From contig CAYFGQ010000011.1 of assembly GCA_964342525.1 (NCBI GenBank), positions 1 through 64,000 on the forward strand: DNA of 64,000 bases. Reading direction: 5' to 3'. The notes under the pieces were generated by a model, which worked only from the letters and a program-made list of their open reading frames with translations, made no database searches and had not been told where the DNA came from. The stretch's first letter is position 1. The number at the start of each line of letters is the position of its first letter. The translations under genes and the position numbers were made by a program. This DNA is from G963676205 sp964342525. Lineage in GTDB: Bacteria > Campylobacterota > Campylobacteria > Campylobacterales > Arcobacteraceae. Below are positions 50,869 through 60,523 of the stretch, one piece after another.

Positions 50869-51436
50869 AATAATCTACTCCATACTCAAATAGATCTCTT
50901 GTTTCTTTAAAGGATGGTTGAGTTGTATCTTTTGCAGATAATTGTAACTCTTTATGATCAATTTTCCAATCAATCGCTAAATCTTTATCATCAAATGCAA
51001 TTCCCCTATCACACTCAGGGGAATAATAATTATCAACCTTATAAGCAAAAATAGCTTCATCTGATAAAACTACAAAACCATGTGCAAAACCACGGGGAAC
51101 TAATAATTGTCTTTTATTCTCTTCACTAAGCTCTACTGCAACATGTTTTCCGAAAGTTGGGCTACCTTTTCTAATATCAACAGCCACATCTAAAACACTA
51201 CCTTTTATCACCCTTACAAGTTTTGTTTGAGCATAAGGAGAGAGCTGATAATGAAGCCCTCTTAAAACTCCACGAGAACTTTTTGATTCGTTATCTTGAC
51301 AAAAACCTATTCTAAATCCTAAAAATTCTTCAAGTTTATCTGCTCTAAATGTTTCAACAAAGTACCCTCTATGATCACCATGAACAGTAGGTTCACAAAT
51401 TACAACATCTGGTATTTCAGTTCTTATAAAATTCAC
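50861..51436 (-). CDS. rmlC: dTDP-4-dehydrorhamnose 3,5-epimerase RmlC
   Basis: Third enzyme of dTDP-L-rhamnose synthesis, a cupin-fold epimerase. The 191-residue product contains HGDHRGYFVETFRADK, FCQDNESKSSRGVLRGLHYQ (with the substrate-binding Arg and catalytic His), VRVIKGSVLDVAVDIRKGSP and LVPRGFAHGFVVLSDEA, and the catalytic Tyr in VDNYYSPECDRGI. It directly follows rmlA with no gap and overlaps rmlD by 8 bp. Complete and typical. Confidence 0.96.
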   Translation of the reverse strand: MNFIRTEIPDVVICEPTVHGDHRGYFVETFRADKLEEFLGFRIGFCQDNESKSSRGVLRGLHYQLSPYAQTKLVRVIKGSVLDVAVDIRKGSPTFGKHVAVELSEENKRQLLVPRGFAHGFVVLSDEAIFAYKVDNYYSPECDRGIAFDDKDLAIDWKIDHKELQLSAKDTTQPSFKETRDLFEYGVDYYA

Positions 51437-52327
51437 TTATTTTATTCCTCTTCCTAAATTTGCTCTATTTATTAAATATTGTCCATATTGATTTTTCTTT
51501 AATGGTTCAGCTAACTCTAAAAGTTGTTCTTTTGAAATATATCCCATCTCATAAGCAATTTCTTCAAGACAAGCAACCTTTAATGATTGTCTTTTTTCAA
51601 TTGTTGCTATAAACTGTCCCGCATCAAGCAAAGAATCATGAGTACCTGTATCAAGCCAAGCATATCCTCTTCCCATAAGTTCAACTTTTAATTTATCTTG
51701 TTTTAGATAGTTTTCATTTACAGTTGTGATCTCTAACTCACCCCTATCACTAGGCTCAATTGTTTTAGCAATTTCAACTACTGAATTAGGGTAAAAATAT
51801 AAGCCTACTACCGCATAATTACTTTTAGGTTTTTTGGGTTTTTCTTCTATAGAAATAGCGTTATTATTTTCATCAAACTCTACAACCCCATATCTTTCTG
51901 GATCATTTACATAATAACCAAATACGGTTGCTTTAGCTTCATCTTTTACATTTTTTACACTTTGAGCAAGCATCTTTGTAAGTCCATGCCCATGAAATAT
52001 ATTATCCCCAAGAACTAGACAAACATCATCTTCACCAATAAAATCTTCACCTAAAATAAAAGCTTGTGCTAAGCCATCTGGACTTTCTTGAACAACATAT
52101 TCAAAACTCATACCAAGTTCTGTGCCATCACCAAGTAGATTTTTAAAAGCTGCTTGATCATGAGGTGTTGTAATAATGAGAACTTCTTTAATCCCAGCTA
52201 GCATTAATACAGAAAGAGGATAATATATCATAGGCTTATCATATATTGGTACTAATTGTTTACTCACACCTTTTGTAATTGGATAAAGTCTTGTACCTGA
52301 CCCTCCTGCTAATATTATTCCTTTCAT
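51437..52327 (-). CDS. rmlA: Glucose-1-phosphate thymidylyltransferase RmlA
   Basis: First step of dTDP-L-rhamnose synthesis, joining dTTP and glucose-1-phosphate. The 296-residue product begins MKGIILAGGSGTRLYPITKG, the nucleotidyltransferase signature. YDKPMIYYPLSVLMLAGI, LVLGDNIFHGHGL, SIEEKPKKPKSNYAVVGLYFY and RGYAWLDTGTHDSLLDA are equally conserved. It is the first gene of the rmlACDB group in transcription order. A 63-bp AT-rich gap separates it from pglF upstream, so an internal promoter could exist. Confidence 0.96.
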   Translation of the reverse strand: MKGIILAGGSGTRLYPITKGVSKQLVPIYDKPMIYYPLSVLMLAGIKEVLIITTPHDQAAFKNLLGDGTELGMSFEYVVQESPDGLAQAFILGEDFIGEDDVCLVLGDNIFHGHGLTKMLAQSVKNVKDEAKATVFGYYVNDPERYGVVEFDENNNAISIEEKPKKPKSNYAVVGLYFYPNSVVEIAKTIEPSDRGELEITTVNENYLKQDKLKVELMGRGYAWLDTGTHDSLLDAGQFIATIEKRQSLKVACLEEIAYEMGYISKEQLLELAEPLKKNQYGQYLINRANLGRGIK

Positions 52328-52390
52328 ATATAAAACCTTCTAATTATTAAAATAAAATACTAAATATTATAGCTAATATGTACTAAATTT

Positions 52391-54145
52391 TTAATTTGGC
52401 TGGTGATTAAACTCTGGTACAATCTTTTTTAATTGAGTCAACTTATTCTCACAAATTAAGAGTTCTTGAATATCTTCTTTGAGTTCCTGAATTTCGTAAA
52501 AAGTTGGTCTTGCAACTGTAATTGAATCATATTCAGTGTGGGAGTCAGATTCATCAATTAATAATTCTTCATAAAGTTTCTCACCAGGTCTAAGTCCAGA
52601 AAAAACTATTGAAATATTCTCTTTGCCAGAAAGTTCAATCATTTTCTTTGCCAAATCTACTATCTTTATAGGCTCACCCATATCAAGTATAAATATTTCA
52701 CCACCACAACCTAAACTTCCAGCTTGAAGTACAAGTTCACAAGCCTCTGGAATAAGCATGAAATACCGTGTTATATCAGGGTGTGTTACAGTTATTGCTT
52801 CACCATTTTCTATTTGTGATTTAAACTTTGGAATAACACTACCACTAGAACCCAAGACATTTCCAAATCTTACAGCTACTATTTCTGTAAATTGGCTATT
52901 TACATTTGAAGCATATAATTCACAAATTCTTTTAGTTGTTCCCATAACATTTGTTGGTCGTACCGCTTTATCAGTTGAAATTAAAATGAACTTTTCTACA
53001 TTATATTTTATAGATAAATCAATACAGTTTTTAGTCCCTATTATATTATTAGAAATTGCCTCACTAATATTATCTTCACATAAAGGAACATGCTTATATG
53101 CTGCTGCATGAATTACAATATCTGGATTATATTTTTTAAAAGTATTTTCTAAAAAATCAGAATTTCTAACAGACTGCATTACTGAAACAATATTATAAGA
53201 TTTTAACTCTTCAGTAATTTGATATAAATTATATTCACTATGATCTACCAATATAATTTGTTTTGCTTCAAACAAAGCAACCTGTCGACATATTTCACTC
53301 CCTATACTTCCCCCTGCACCAGTTACAAGAATTGTTTTATTTTTTATAAATAACTCTATTTTATTTTTATCTAGATCTTTAGGATGTCGAGCAAGAAGAT
53401 CTTCAACAGACAGATCCTTTAATTTTTTCTCCTTCTCACTAAGAACAGCTAACTTAATATCTGTTATATTTAATTCTGCTAACTTATTATAAATAGTTTG
53501 TAATTCATTTTGAGAAAACTCCTTTGTTATAATAACAGAGTTAACTTCATTTTCTTTTATAACTTCTGAAAGGTGATCCATATTATATACTTTAATATTA
53601 GATATAAAAGTTCCAATAATATTTGATGCAGTATCAACTACTGCAACAATATAATATTTTTTGTTTTCCTTAATTAAAGAATGACTAAAAGAATTAGCAC
53701 CAATTAACAATGTTCTATTCAAATTACTATCTGTTCCACTTTCAATGAGTAAACGCTTTAGAACACGTAATAAGCCTATAAAAATTAAAGATAGAAAAAA
53801 ATCAATAATAATTACACTTCTTGGTATAGGATAAAATAAATCGGATTGAAAATATACAAATAAACCTAATATACTGTATGTGATTAGATGAGCATGAAAT
53901 AGCTTTTTTGCTTCATATAGTGAAAAAAACCTCCATGAAACTTTATATATGTTAAATAATCCAATAAATGTAATTTTTAGTATGATTACAGATAAAAATA
54001 CTTTTATAAAACTATCATAGAACATCGCAGGGACATCAAAATTAAACCTAAGTTGATATGATAAAAGAAGTGTTCCTAAAGATATTACTATATCTAAAAA
54101 AATAAAAAAAACCATTCGCTTATTTGCTGTAGGCTGTAAAATCAT
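52391..54145 (-). CDS. pglF: UDP-GlcNAc 4,6-dehydratase PglF
   Basis: Membrane-bound first enzyme of UDP-bacillosamine synthesis. The 584-residue product has four N-terminal membrane helices (about 12-128), a Rossmann-like domain, and a C-terminal SDR domain with NKTILVTGAGGSIGSEICRQ. The catalytic segment LISTDKAVRPTNVMGTTKR gives Thr391, Asp392 and Lys393. The expected Tyr position holds Met401 and Lys405 follows, exactly the Tyr-to-Met change known in Campylobacter PglF. It ends the pgl group, 10 bp after pglB. Confidence 0.92.
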   Translation of the reverse strand: MILQPTANKRMVFFIFLDIVISLGTLLLSYQLRFNFDVPAMFYDSFIKVFLSVIILKITFIGLFNIYKVSWRFFSLYEAKKLFHAHLITYSILGLFVYFQSDLFYPIPRSVIIIDFFLSLIFIGLLRVLKRLLIESGTDSNLNRTLLIGANSFSHSLIKENKKYYIVAVVDTASNIIGTFISNIKVYNMDHLSEVIKENEVNSVIITKEFSQNELQTIYNKLAELNITDIKLAVLSEKEKKLKDLSVEDLLARHPKDLDKNKIELFIKNKTILVTGAGGSIGSEICRQVALFEAKQIILVDHSEYNLYQITEELKSYNIVSVMQSVRNSDFLENTFKKYNPDIVIHAAAYKHVPLCEDNISEAISNNIIGTKNCIDLSIKYNVEKFILISTDKAVRPTNVMGTTKRICELYASNVNSQFTEIVAVRFGNVLGSSGSVIPKFKSQIENGEAITVTHPDITRYFMLIPEACELVLQAGSLGCGGEIFILDMGEPIKIVDLAKKMIELSGKENISIVFSGLRPGEKLYEELLIDESDSHTEYDSITVARPTFYEIQELKEDIQELLICENKLTQLKKIVPEFNHQPN

Positions 54146-54154
54146 TTAATATTC

Positions 54155-56311
54155 CTAAATTTTGAGTTTATAAATTTTTGAAAGAGGGTCTAAAACAATT
54201 GGCTCAAACAATTTTTTATTATAATTTTCCAATACAAATAACTGAATGAAAAGAGAATTATATACTGTTCTATCAACAATCAAAAACTTATTATAATTTT
54301 TCATATATATTGCGCTTATATTAGAATTTTTATCAATTGTTTGTATTCTCTTATTTAACTTACCATTTTTTCCATACGCAGTCAAAGCAAAATTATTTAA
54401 TTTAGCTTTTTGCTTACCAATTTGAACTTCACCAGTTTGTTTAAAAATCCTAATATTATTCCCAAGATCTATAATATTATTTTCTTCTTTAAATCTATTA
54501 GTCTGATAAAACAATGGTCTTCTGCCTTGTTTTCCGGTCATTAAATCTATATTAGAAAAAAGTGTTACCGTAGGGAAAATATTAAGCATTCTATGAGGAA
54601 GATATATATAAATATCTCTAGTCTTCTTAGGTAAACTAATATCTGTTGATAGAGATATTAAAAAATCATTTACATCATTAAAACCATAATCAAGCGTCAT
54701 TTGCTTAATATTTGTATGTCTAATTCTTTTATCTTCTTTACTTAAATTTTCATCTTCTTTATATATTCTAAAAGATGATTCTGTATATTCAACATCTAGT
54801 CTTGCCATTTTTGATGCAATACTTTGAGGTTTATTTAATACAAAACTTACAGGGTAATTAGAATCACCACTATGTTTACCACCATCAACTAAAGTTTTAA
54901 CATCACTATAATAACGGATTGGATAGCCATAATCCCACCAAGCGATTACATAATCTTCTCGATCAGCAATATTTCTTAATTTAGCCAACACTTTTACTTC
55001 TTGTTGATTAAATACGGTAGGAACCTTGTACTGATTTATATGTTTAATATTAGGATAAAGAACTAATAAAGTTAAAACTAACATAATTGCATAATAAGCA
55101 CTCTTAGAACTAACATTATTCTTAAGTTGTTTTGATATAAGCTTAGAAATTTGATATATTAAATAACCTATCCCTAAAGCCATTATAGGTACAGCATATA
55201 CAGTAAATCTTAATCCACCTGTCATTGCAATAAAACCTAATCCAACCATAGGTAAAGATAGTAACATAATTTTATTTTTATATATAAATAATATGTATCC
55301 AACTATTGCTAATAAAAATGTAATTTGATGTCCAGAAATTCTATTTGCAAATGTTTCAAAAGGTATTTGTCCAGCTTCTCGAATAGTATTTATAACAGAA
55401 TAAAAATGCAAACTCAAAGTATCATTATTTGTAACAAAACTATCTTTAAAAATATATCCAGATAATCTATCTATAATAGGATCAATTCCTCCTGTAATAA
55501 AAAATACTAAAACAGAAATGGCAAAAATATATAAAATATACTTATCAAATTTACTTCTACTAAATACTATATATAAACCTATCACAAGACTAAGTTTTAT
55601 TAAGATATTTAAGTTTATTAAAGAGAACACTATTATAGTTAATAACTTTAATTGAAATATTATAGATTCTTTTTTATACCATTGATACAATGTCCAAATA
55701 AATATCATTCCCCCAAATGCAACTACTAATGAATAACTTTGAGGATACCACCATCTATAAAAAAGAATCAAAAATGCTGTAAATAATACATACTTTAGAC
55801 TCATATTCTTTAAAGAATAAACTAAAGTCCAAAGTATAAAAGTTGGGAATACTATATTTAACATATCACTATCATAATACCCTACCATTGTACGGTTATA
55901 ATAACTCCATGTAATACTACCCACTAAAGCAGCTATAAAACCAACATCTATGTTATCAAGTTCTTTAGCTATTAAAATAATGGGGATTACAATTAATGAA
56001 GAAAAAAATGCAGGTAAATAAAATATAATAGTTTCAAGTGAAATTGGAATAATCTTAGCTATAAATGCAGTTACTATTGAAACAGCATCCATAATTGGAG
56101 ATCTATCATTAGTATCCTCAGTTATACCTAAAAGAATATCTCTTGCTCCTTCAGCAAAATAATATCCATCATTTGTATTTATCATAAATTCATTATTAAA
56201 TTTAAACTGTCCAGCATCATTAAAATGATAAACCCAAATTAATCTCACTGAAAAACTAAAGATAAAAGCAATAAGTATTAATAATACAATTTTTTGTTTC
56301 TTTAAAATCAT
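54155..56311 (-). CDS. pglB: Bacterial oligosaccharyltransferase PglB (STT3)
   Basis: Transfers the assembled glycan from its lipid carrier to Asn of periplasmic proteins. The 718-residue product has about thirteen membrane helices and a soluble domain beginning near 435. Key residues are Asp48 (NTNDGYYFAEGARD), Asp147/Asp149 in YYDSDM, Glu312 in NTIREAGQIPFE, Arg368 in GGLRFTVYA and the WWDYGY motif at 458-463. Length is nearly that of C. jejuni PglB (713). It lies between pglE and pglF, a different place from C. jejuni, where it precedes pglA. Confidence 0.95.
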   Translation of the reverse strand: MILKKQKIVLLILIAFIFSFSVRLIWVYHFNDAGQFKFNNEFMINTNDGYYFAEGARDILLGITEDTNDRSPIMDAVSIVTAFIAKIIPISLETIIFYLPAFFSSLIVIPIILIAKELDNIDVGFIAALVGSITWSYYNRTMVGYYDSDMLNIVFPTFILWTLVYSLKNMSLKYVLFTAFLILFYRWWYPQSYSLVVAFGGMIFIWTLYQWYKKESIIFQLKLLTIIVFSLINLNILIKLSLVIGLYIVFSRSKFDKYILYIFAISVLVFFITGGIDPIIDRLSGYIFKDSFVTNNDTLSLHFYSVINTIREAGQIPFETFANRISGHQITFLLAIVGYILFIYKNKIMLLSLPMVGLGFIAMTGGLRFTVYAVPIMALGIGYLIYQISKLISKQLKNNVSSKSAYYAIMLVLTLLVLYPNIKHINQYKVPTVFNQQEVKVLAKLRNIADREDYVIAWWDYGYPIRYYSDVKTLVDGGKHSGDSNYPVSFVLNKPQSIASKMARLDVEYTESSFRIYKEDENLSKEDKRIRHTNIKQMTLDYGFNDVNDFLISLSTDISLPKKTRDIYIYLPHRMLNIFPTVTLFSNIDLMTGKQGRRPLFYQTNRFKEENNIIDLGNNIRIFKQTGEVQIGKQKAKLNNFALTAYGKNGKLNKRIQTIDKNSNISAIYMKNYNKFLIVDRTVYNSLFIQLFVLENYNKKLFEPIVLDPLSKIYKLKI

Positions 56312-56319
56312 AATAAAAC

Positions 56320-57417
56320 CTAATTTTCTTTAATTAAATTACATATATCTATAATATTTTCTCTTGTCATTGTCGTACTACTTGCTAAACAGATTCCACT
56401 CTTATAAAGTTTTTCACTAGTTCCATCTAAAAGATTTTTTGTTTTTTCAAATAAAGGTTGTAAATGCATTGGTTTCCAAAGAGGTCTACTCTCCACATTT
56501 ATTTCCTCTAAAGCGTTTATAATATCCATTGGTTTTTTATTTTCAAAAACCAATGCAGTAAGCCATCTATTTCCCCTAGTATTTTCAAGTTCAGGCATAA
56601 AACGATACTCCTTGTCTTCTAAAAGTTCTTTATACCATTCAAAAATTTCTCTTTTTTTCTTTACCCTATCTTCTATCACTTCCATTTGAGCTACTCCAAT
56701 TGCAGCCAATACATTACTCATTCGATAGTTATAACCATACTCTTCATGTTCATAATGCAAATATGGCTCTTTTGCTTGGGTTGAATAAAATTTTGCTTTT
56801 TCTATCCATTCTTCATTATTTGAAACTAACATACCTCCACCTGAAGTTGTAAGTATTTTATTTCCATTAAAAGAATAAACTCCAAAATCACCAAATGTAC
56901 CAGTATGTTTACCATTAAAAGTTGCGCCTAATGATTCTGCAGCATCCTCTATTAGATATATATTATAAGATTTACATATATTTACGATCTTTTCTATATC
57001 TGCACTCATACCATAAAGATGTGTTAAAATCAAAGCTTTAGGTTTCTTATCACATGTTTTTAAATATTCTTCTAATAAAATAGGAGATATATTCCAACTC
57101 AATTCATCACTATCTATAAATACTGGATTTGCTCTTTGATACAATATAGCATTTACAGACCCTATAAAGGTAAAAGTTGAAGCTAAAACATCATCTCCTT
57201 CTTTTATACCTAACACTCTTAAAGCAAGATGAATGGCAGCTGTTCCAGATGTTACAGCCAAAGCATTTTCACTACATGTATATTCTATGATACTTTGCTC
57301 AAACTTATTAACATATTCTCCAAGTGGAGCTATATAATTACTTTCAAATACATTGTTAATATACTTTAGTTCATTTCCACTCATATGGGGTGAACTCAAA
57401 AAAATTCTTTTATTCAT
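56320..57417 (-). CDS. pglE: UDP-4-keto-sugar aminotransferase PglE
   Basis: PLP-dependent aminotransferase of the DegT/DnrJ/EryC1 family, 365 residues, second enzyme of UDP-bacillosamine synthesis. It starts KRIFLSSPHMSGNELKYI and has LAVTSGTAAIHLAL, DDVLASTFTFIGSVNAI, LIEDAAESLGATFNGKHTG and the PLP lysine Lys187 in YSFNGNKILTTSGGGM. NYRMSNVLAAIGVAQ and LWKPMHLQP are typical of PglE. It overlaps pglD by 4 bp, which fits consecutive steps. Confidence 0.92.
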   Translation of the reverse strand: MNKRIFLSSPHMSGNELKYINNVFESNYIAPLGEYVNKFEQSIIEYTCSENALAVTSGTAAIHLALRVLGIKEGDDVLASTFTFIGSVNAILYQRANPVFIDSDELSWNISPILLEEYLKTCDKKPKALILTHLYGMSADIEKIVNICKSYNIYLIEDAAESLGATFNGKHTGTFGDFGVYSFNGNKILTTSGGGMLVSNNEEWIEKAKFYSTQAKEPYLHYEHEEYGYNYRMSNVLAAIGVAQMEVIEDRVKKKREIFEWYKELLEDKEYRFMPELENTRGNRWLTALVFENKKPMDIINALEEINVESRPLWKPMHLQPLFEKTKNLLDGTSEKLYKSGICLASSTTMTRENIIDICNLIKEN

Positions 57418-58007
57418 AATTCCTCTATAACTTTACATGGATTTCCAAAGGCTTTAACATTATTCGGTAAATCACTTACAATTACACTTCCTGCACCTAT
57501 TACTGAATTTTCACCAATTATTTTTCCCTGAATTGAACAAGATCCAATACCTATATGTGTATTTCTTTTTACTTTTACATTTCCCGCTAATGCTACACTT
57601 GGAGAGATATGAACAAACGCTTCAATATCATTTTCATGTTCAACAACACAAGAAGTATTTAAAATAACGCCTTCACCAATTTTAGTTTTTGAATTTACAA
57701 CAACATTTGGCATAATTACGACTCCTTGTCCTAACTCTACACTTTCTGCTATTATAGCACTAGGGTCAATTAAACTAATTATCTTAAAATCATATTTCTT
57801 TAAATTTAAAAATATCTTTTCTCTAATTTTATTATCACCTATTGCCACAAAAAAAGGGATATCATTATTTTCTTTAACATCATCAAAAGATTTATAGTTT
57901 TCCTTAAAATCATCTATAAATTCTATATTTTTATATCCATACTTCTTAGCTATATCAAAACATACTAATGCATGTCCACTACAACCATAGATATAAAGTT
58001 TTTCCAT
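57414..58007 (-). CDS. pglD: UDP-4-amino-sugar acetyltransferase PglD
   Basis: N-acetyltransferase that finishes UDP-diNAc-bacillosamine. The 197-residue product (C. jejuni PglD is about the same) has an N-terminal alpha/beta region with LYIYGCSGHALVCFDIA and a C-terminal left-handed beta helix of hexapeptide repeats (IAESVELGQGVVIMPNVVV). The catalytic His124 lies in NTSCVVEHENDIEAF. It overlaps pglC by 1 bp and pglE by 4 bp. Confidence 0.92.
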   Translation of the reverse strand: MEKLYIYGCSGHALVCFDIAKKYGYKNIEFIDDFKENYKSFDDVKENNDIPFFVAIGDNKIREKIFLNLKKYDFKIISLIDPSAIIAESVELGQGVVIMPNVVVNSKTKIGEGVILNTSCVVEHENDIEAFVHISPSVALAGNVKVKRNTHIGIGSCSIQGKIIGENSVIGAGSVIVSDLPNNVKAFGNPCKVIEEL

Positions 58008-58603
58008 TATTTTGTTCCCTTAAACTTTTCCATAGTAACAGAAGAAGAGGAACTAATATCACTTCTTTTTATAACTTTTAAAAAAGTCATCCACATTATT
58101 TTCATATCCAATAAAAAAGAATGATTATCTACATACCAAATATCATAATTAAATTTTTCTTCCCAAGATATAGCATTTCTTCCATTAACTTGTGCCCAAC
58201 CTGTAATACCTGGTTTTACATCATGTCTTCTTTTTTGATCACTATTATATAAAGGCAAATATTCTATTAACAAAGGTCTAGGTCCAACAAAACTCATTTC
58301 ACCTTTTAAAACATTAAAAAGCTGTGGTAACTCATCTAAAGAGGTACTTCTAATAAATTTACCAATACCCTTTAATCTTTGTTCATCAGGTAATAAAATC
58401 CCTTTTTCATCAACTTCATTTGTCATTGTACGAAATTTATAAATTCCAAATATTTTCTCTTTATATCCAGGCCTTTTTTGTCTAAAAAGGATAGGCTTTC
58501 CCATTTTTAATATAATTAATATGGCCACTATTACATATATAGGGGAAAAAAAGATTATTAATGTTGCAGATAAAGAGATATCAAATAATCTTTTCAAATT
58601 CAT
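58007..58603 (-). CDS. pglC: Phospho-bacillosamine transferase PglC
   Basis: Monotopic phosphoglycosyltransferase that starts N-glycan assembly on undecaprenyl phosphate. The 198-residue product has one N-terminal re-entrant helix (about 10-30), GKPILFRQKRPGYKEKIF, the catalytic Asp-Glu in IRSTSLDELPQLFNVLKGEMSFVGPRPLL, and KPGITGWAQVNGRNAISWEEKFNYD. It lacks the extra helices of the WbaP-like enzyme at 39446, so the window encodes two initiating enzymes of different size classes. It overlaps pglA by 23 bp. Confidence 0.92.
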   Translation of the reverse strand: MNLKRLFDISLSATLIIFFSPIYVIVAILIILKMGKPILFRQKRPGYKEKIFGIYKFRTMTNEVDEKGILLPDEQRLKGIGKFIRSTSLDELPQLFNVLKGEMSFVGPRPLLIEYLPLYNSDQKRRHDVKPGITGWAQVNGRNAISWEEKFNYDIWYVDNHSFLLDMKIMWMTFLKVIKRSDISSSSSVTMEKFKGTK

Positions 58604-59717
58604 TTTTTAACTCTTTCCAAAAATACTCTTGATCATATTTTTTTATCATTTCATTTCTAATATTACTTTTTATTTTGTAATACAACTCTTTATCCTCTAT
58701 AAGTTTAACTATACCCTCTGTTAAACTTTCTACACTCTTTTTTTCTACAAGTATCCCTGTCTCATTTTCTTGGATTATCTCATTACACCCATTTATATCT
58801 GAAGCTAGAAGAGGAACACCAAAACTTCCAGCTTCAATTAAAGAATTTGGTAACCCTTCTCTATATGATGGTAAAATAAATAAATCACTAATAGATAAAA
58901 ACTTTCTAATATCTTTTTGAAATCCCACAGTAATAATTGAATCATCTGAATCAATTCTTTCTTTATTTTCACTTTTGATTGGATTTAAAGATTCTTCATA
59001 ATCCCCAACAAGTAATAACTTTAAATTATCATATTTCTTTGATAAATATACAAATGATTCAACTAATTCATTGATACCTTTATCTTTTACAATTCTTCCC
59101 ACAAAAGTTATTACAAAATCATCTTCTTGTATTTTTAAATTATCCCTTATTTGATTTTGTTCATCTTTAGTTTTTGTATTTTTAAAAAAACTTGTATCAA
59201 CTCCATTTATCGAACCTTGAGCTACTACAGTTACTTCCTTGTTAGTTAAATTACCTTGCATATATTCTTTTAAACCAAAGCTATTACACAATAATTTAGT
59301 TGAAAAGAAATAAGTTAATTTTTCAATAAATTTTAATAAAGTTTTTTTCTTTCCTTTTGCTTCCATTAAAGGCATTCCCACAACATTATGAATCCTTATA
59401 GGAACCCTTACAAAAAAAGAAGCTATCATAGATAAAAGACCTGCTTTTGGAGTAAAACTATAAACAATATCAGGCTTTTCTTTTAAAAAATATAAAAATA
59501 ATTCAAATAATGCTTTAAAATCTTTTATAATAGTAATCTGCCTTGTCATATTAATAGATTTTAATTCAACCCCTTCATATTCAGAGATATCACTATTAAG
59601 ATCACTATGGGAAGTTACTAATTTTACATCAAAATATTTTGATAAATATTTTGCTTGACCTTTTACAAGAGTAGCTAAACTTAAGGGAACAGTACTAACT
59701 ATAATAATTTTTTTCAT
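58581..59717 (-). CDS. pglA: GT4 glycosyltransferase PglA
   Basis: Family-4 glycosyltransferase of 378 residues, the size of C. jejuni PglA, which adds GalNAc to the bacillosamine lipid. It begins KKIIIVSTVPLSLATLVKGQ and has YSFTPKAGLLSMIASFF, HNVVGMPLME, VVAQGSINGVDTSFF and ITFVGRIVKDKGINELVESF. The donor-binding E-x7-E motif is in LPSYREGLPNSLIEAGSFGVP. It overlaps pglC by 23 bp and the epimerase-like gene by 4 bp. The PglA call rests partly on its place before pglC; the sugar is not proven. Confidence 0.82.
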   Translation of the reverse strand: MKKIIIVSTVPLSLATLVKGQAKYLSKYFDVKLVTSHSDLNSDISEYEGVELKSINMTRQITIIKDFKALFELFLYFLKEKPDIVYSFTPKAGLLSMIASFFVRVPIRIHNVVGMPLMEAKGKKKTLLKFIEKLTYFFSTKLLCNSFGLKEYMQGNLTNKEVTVVAQGSINGVDTSFFKNTKTKDEQNQIRDNLKIQEDDFVITFVGRIVKDKGINELVESFVYLSKKYDNLKLLLVGDYEESLNPIKSENKERIDSDDSIITVGFQKDIRKFLSISDLFILPSYREGLPNSLIEAGSFGVPLLASDINGCNEIIQENETGILVEKKSVESLTEGIVKLIEDKELYYKIKSNIRNEMIKKYDQEYFWKELKNEFEKII

Positions 59718-60523
59718 ATATTAAATTCTTTTTTTAAATAATCTTCAATATTTTTAAAACTTGTTTTTTCAATATTTTTATCCAATAGTTTAATATCAGC
59801 TGTAGAGATCTTTAGTTCTTCCCTTTTTATATTATTTGTATTTATTTGTACATTATGATTATTTAAAAAGTCTAATATATTTTTAATAGAATTTCCAATC
59901 CCTGTACCAATATTTAAATAAGGGATATCCTTTTTATCTAACAATTTAAAATAAATATCTACCACGTCATCAATATGTATAAAATCTCTTATTGCATTTC
60001 CATGATTTACTATTGTTAATGTTTCGTCTTTTTTATGTGCTTTAATTATCTTACTAATAATTGAAAATTTATCATCTCCACCATACATATTAAATACCCT
60101 AGCAATTGTATAATCAATATTGTGTTCCATACAAAATTTTTTTATTAATTCTTCATTTGCTATTTTTAAAGAAGCATGTAAATTTAGAGGCTTAAGATCA
60201 TCTCTCTCATTACATAAAATATTATTCCCATATACAGAACTACTACTTGTATATAAAACTTTATTTATTTTTACATTCTTACACATATTTAAGGTCAAAG
60301 CTGTTGACATAATTGCATTATTTATATAATCTATGGGTTTTAAATGATTTTGTAATCCAGTTGAAGGCTGAAAATTATTAAAGATTATATTTGAATTATC
60401 TTTAACTTGAATCTCTTTACCTTCAATTATTTCTCTAGAGGAAACCAAAATACTATTTTCTATTTTTTGATGTAAATATTTTGATAAGTTACTATTCTTA
60501 CCAATGATATATGTAGTAATCAT
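59714..60523 (-). CDS. NAD-dependent epimerase/dehydratase-like protein with altered active site
   Basis: A 269-residue SDR-type nucleotide-sugar enzyme. The fold is recognised from LYTSSSSVYGN (about 91-100), YTIARVFNMYGGDDK, NHGNAIRDFIHIDDVVDIYF and YLNIGTGIGNSIKNIL. Two key parts deviate. The glycine-rich loop reads IIGKNSNLSKYL instead of GxxGxxG, and the catalytic Tyr of the Y-x3-K pair is His116 (LHASLKIANEE, Lys120). It may be an enzyme with altered chemistry or an inactive relative. Overlap with pglA by 4 bp puts it in the glycan unit. A precise substrate cannot be given. Confidence 0.75.
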   Translation of the reverse strand: MITTYIIGKNSNLSKYLHQKIENSILVSSREIIEGKEIQVKDNSNIIFNNFQPSTGLQNHLKPIDYINNAIMSTALTLNMCKNVKINKVLYTSSSSVYGNNILCNERDDLKPLNLHASLKIANEELIKKFCMEHNIDYTIARVFNMYGGDDKFSIISKIIKAHKKDETLTIVNHGNAIRDFIHIDDVVDIYFKLLDKKDIPYLNIGTGIGNSIKNILDFLNNHNVQINTNNIKREELKISTADIKLLDKNIEKTSFKNIEDYLKKEFNI

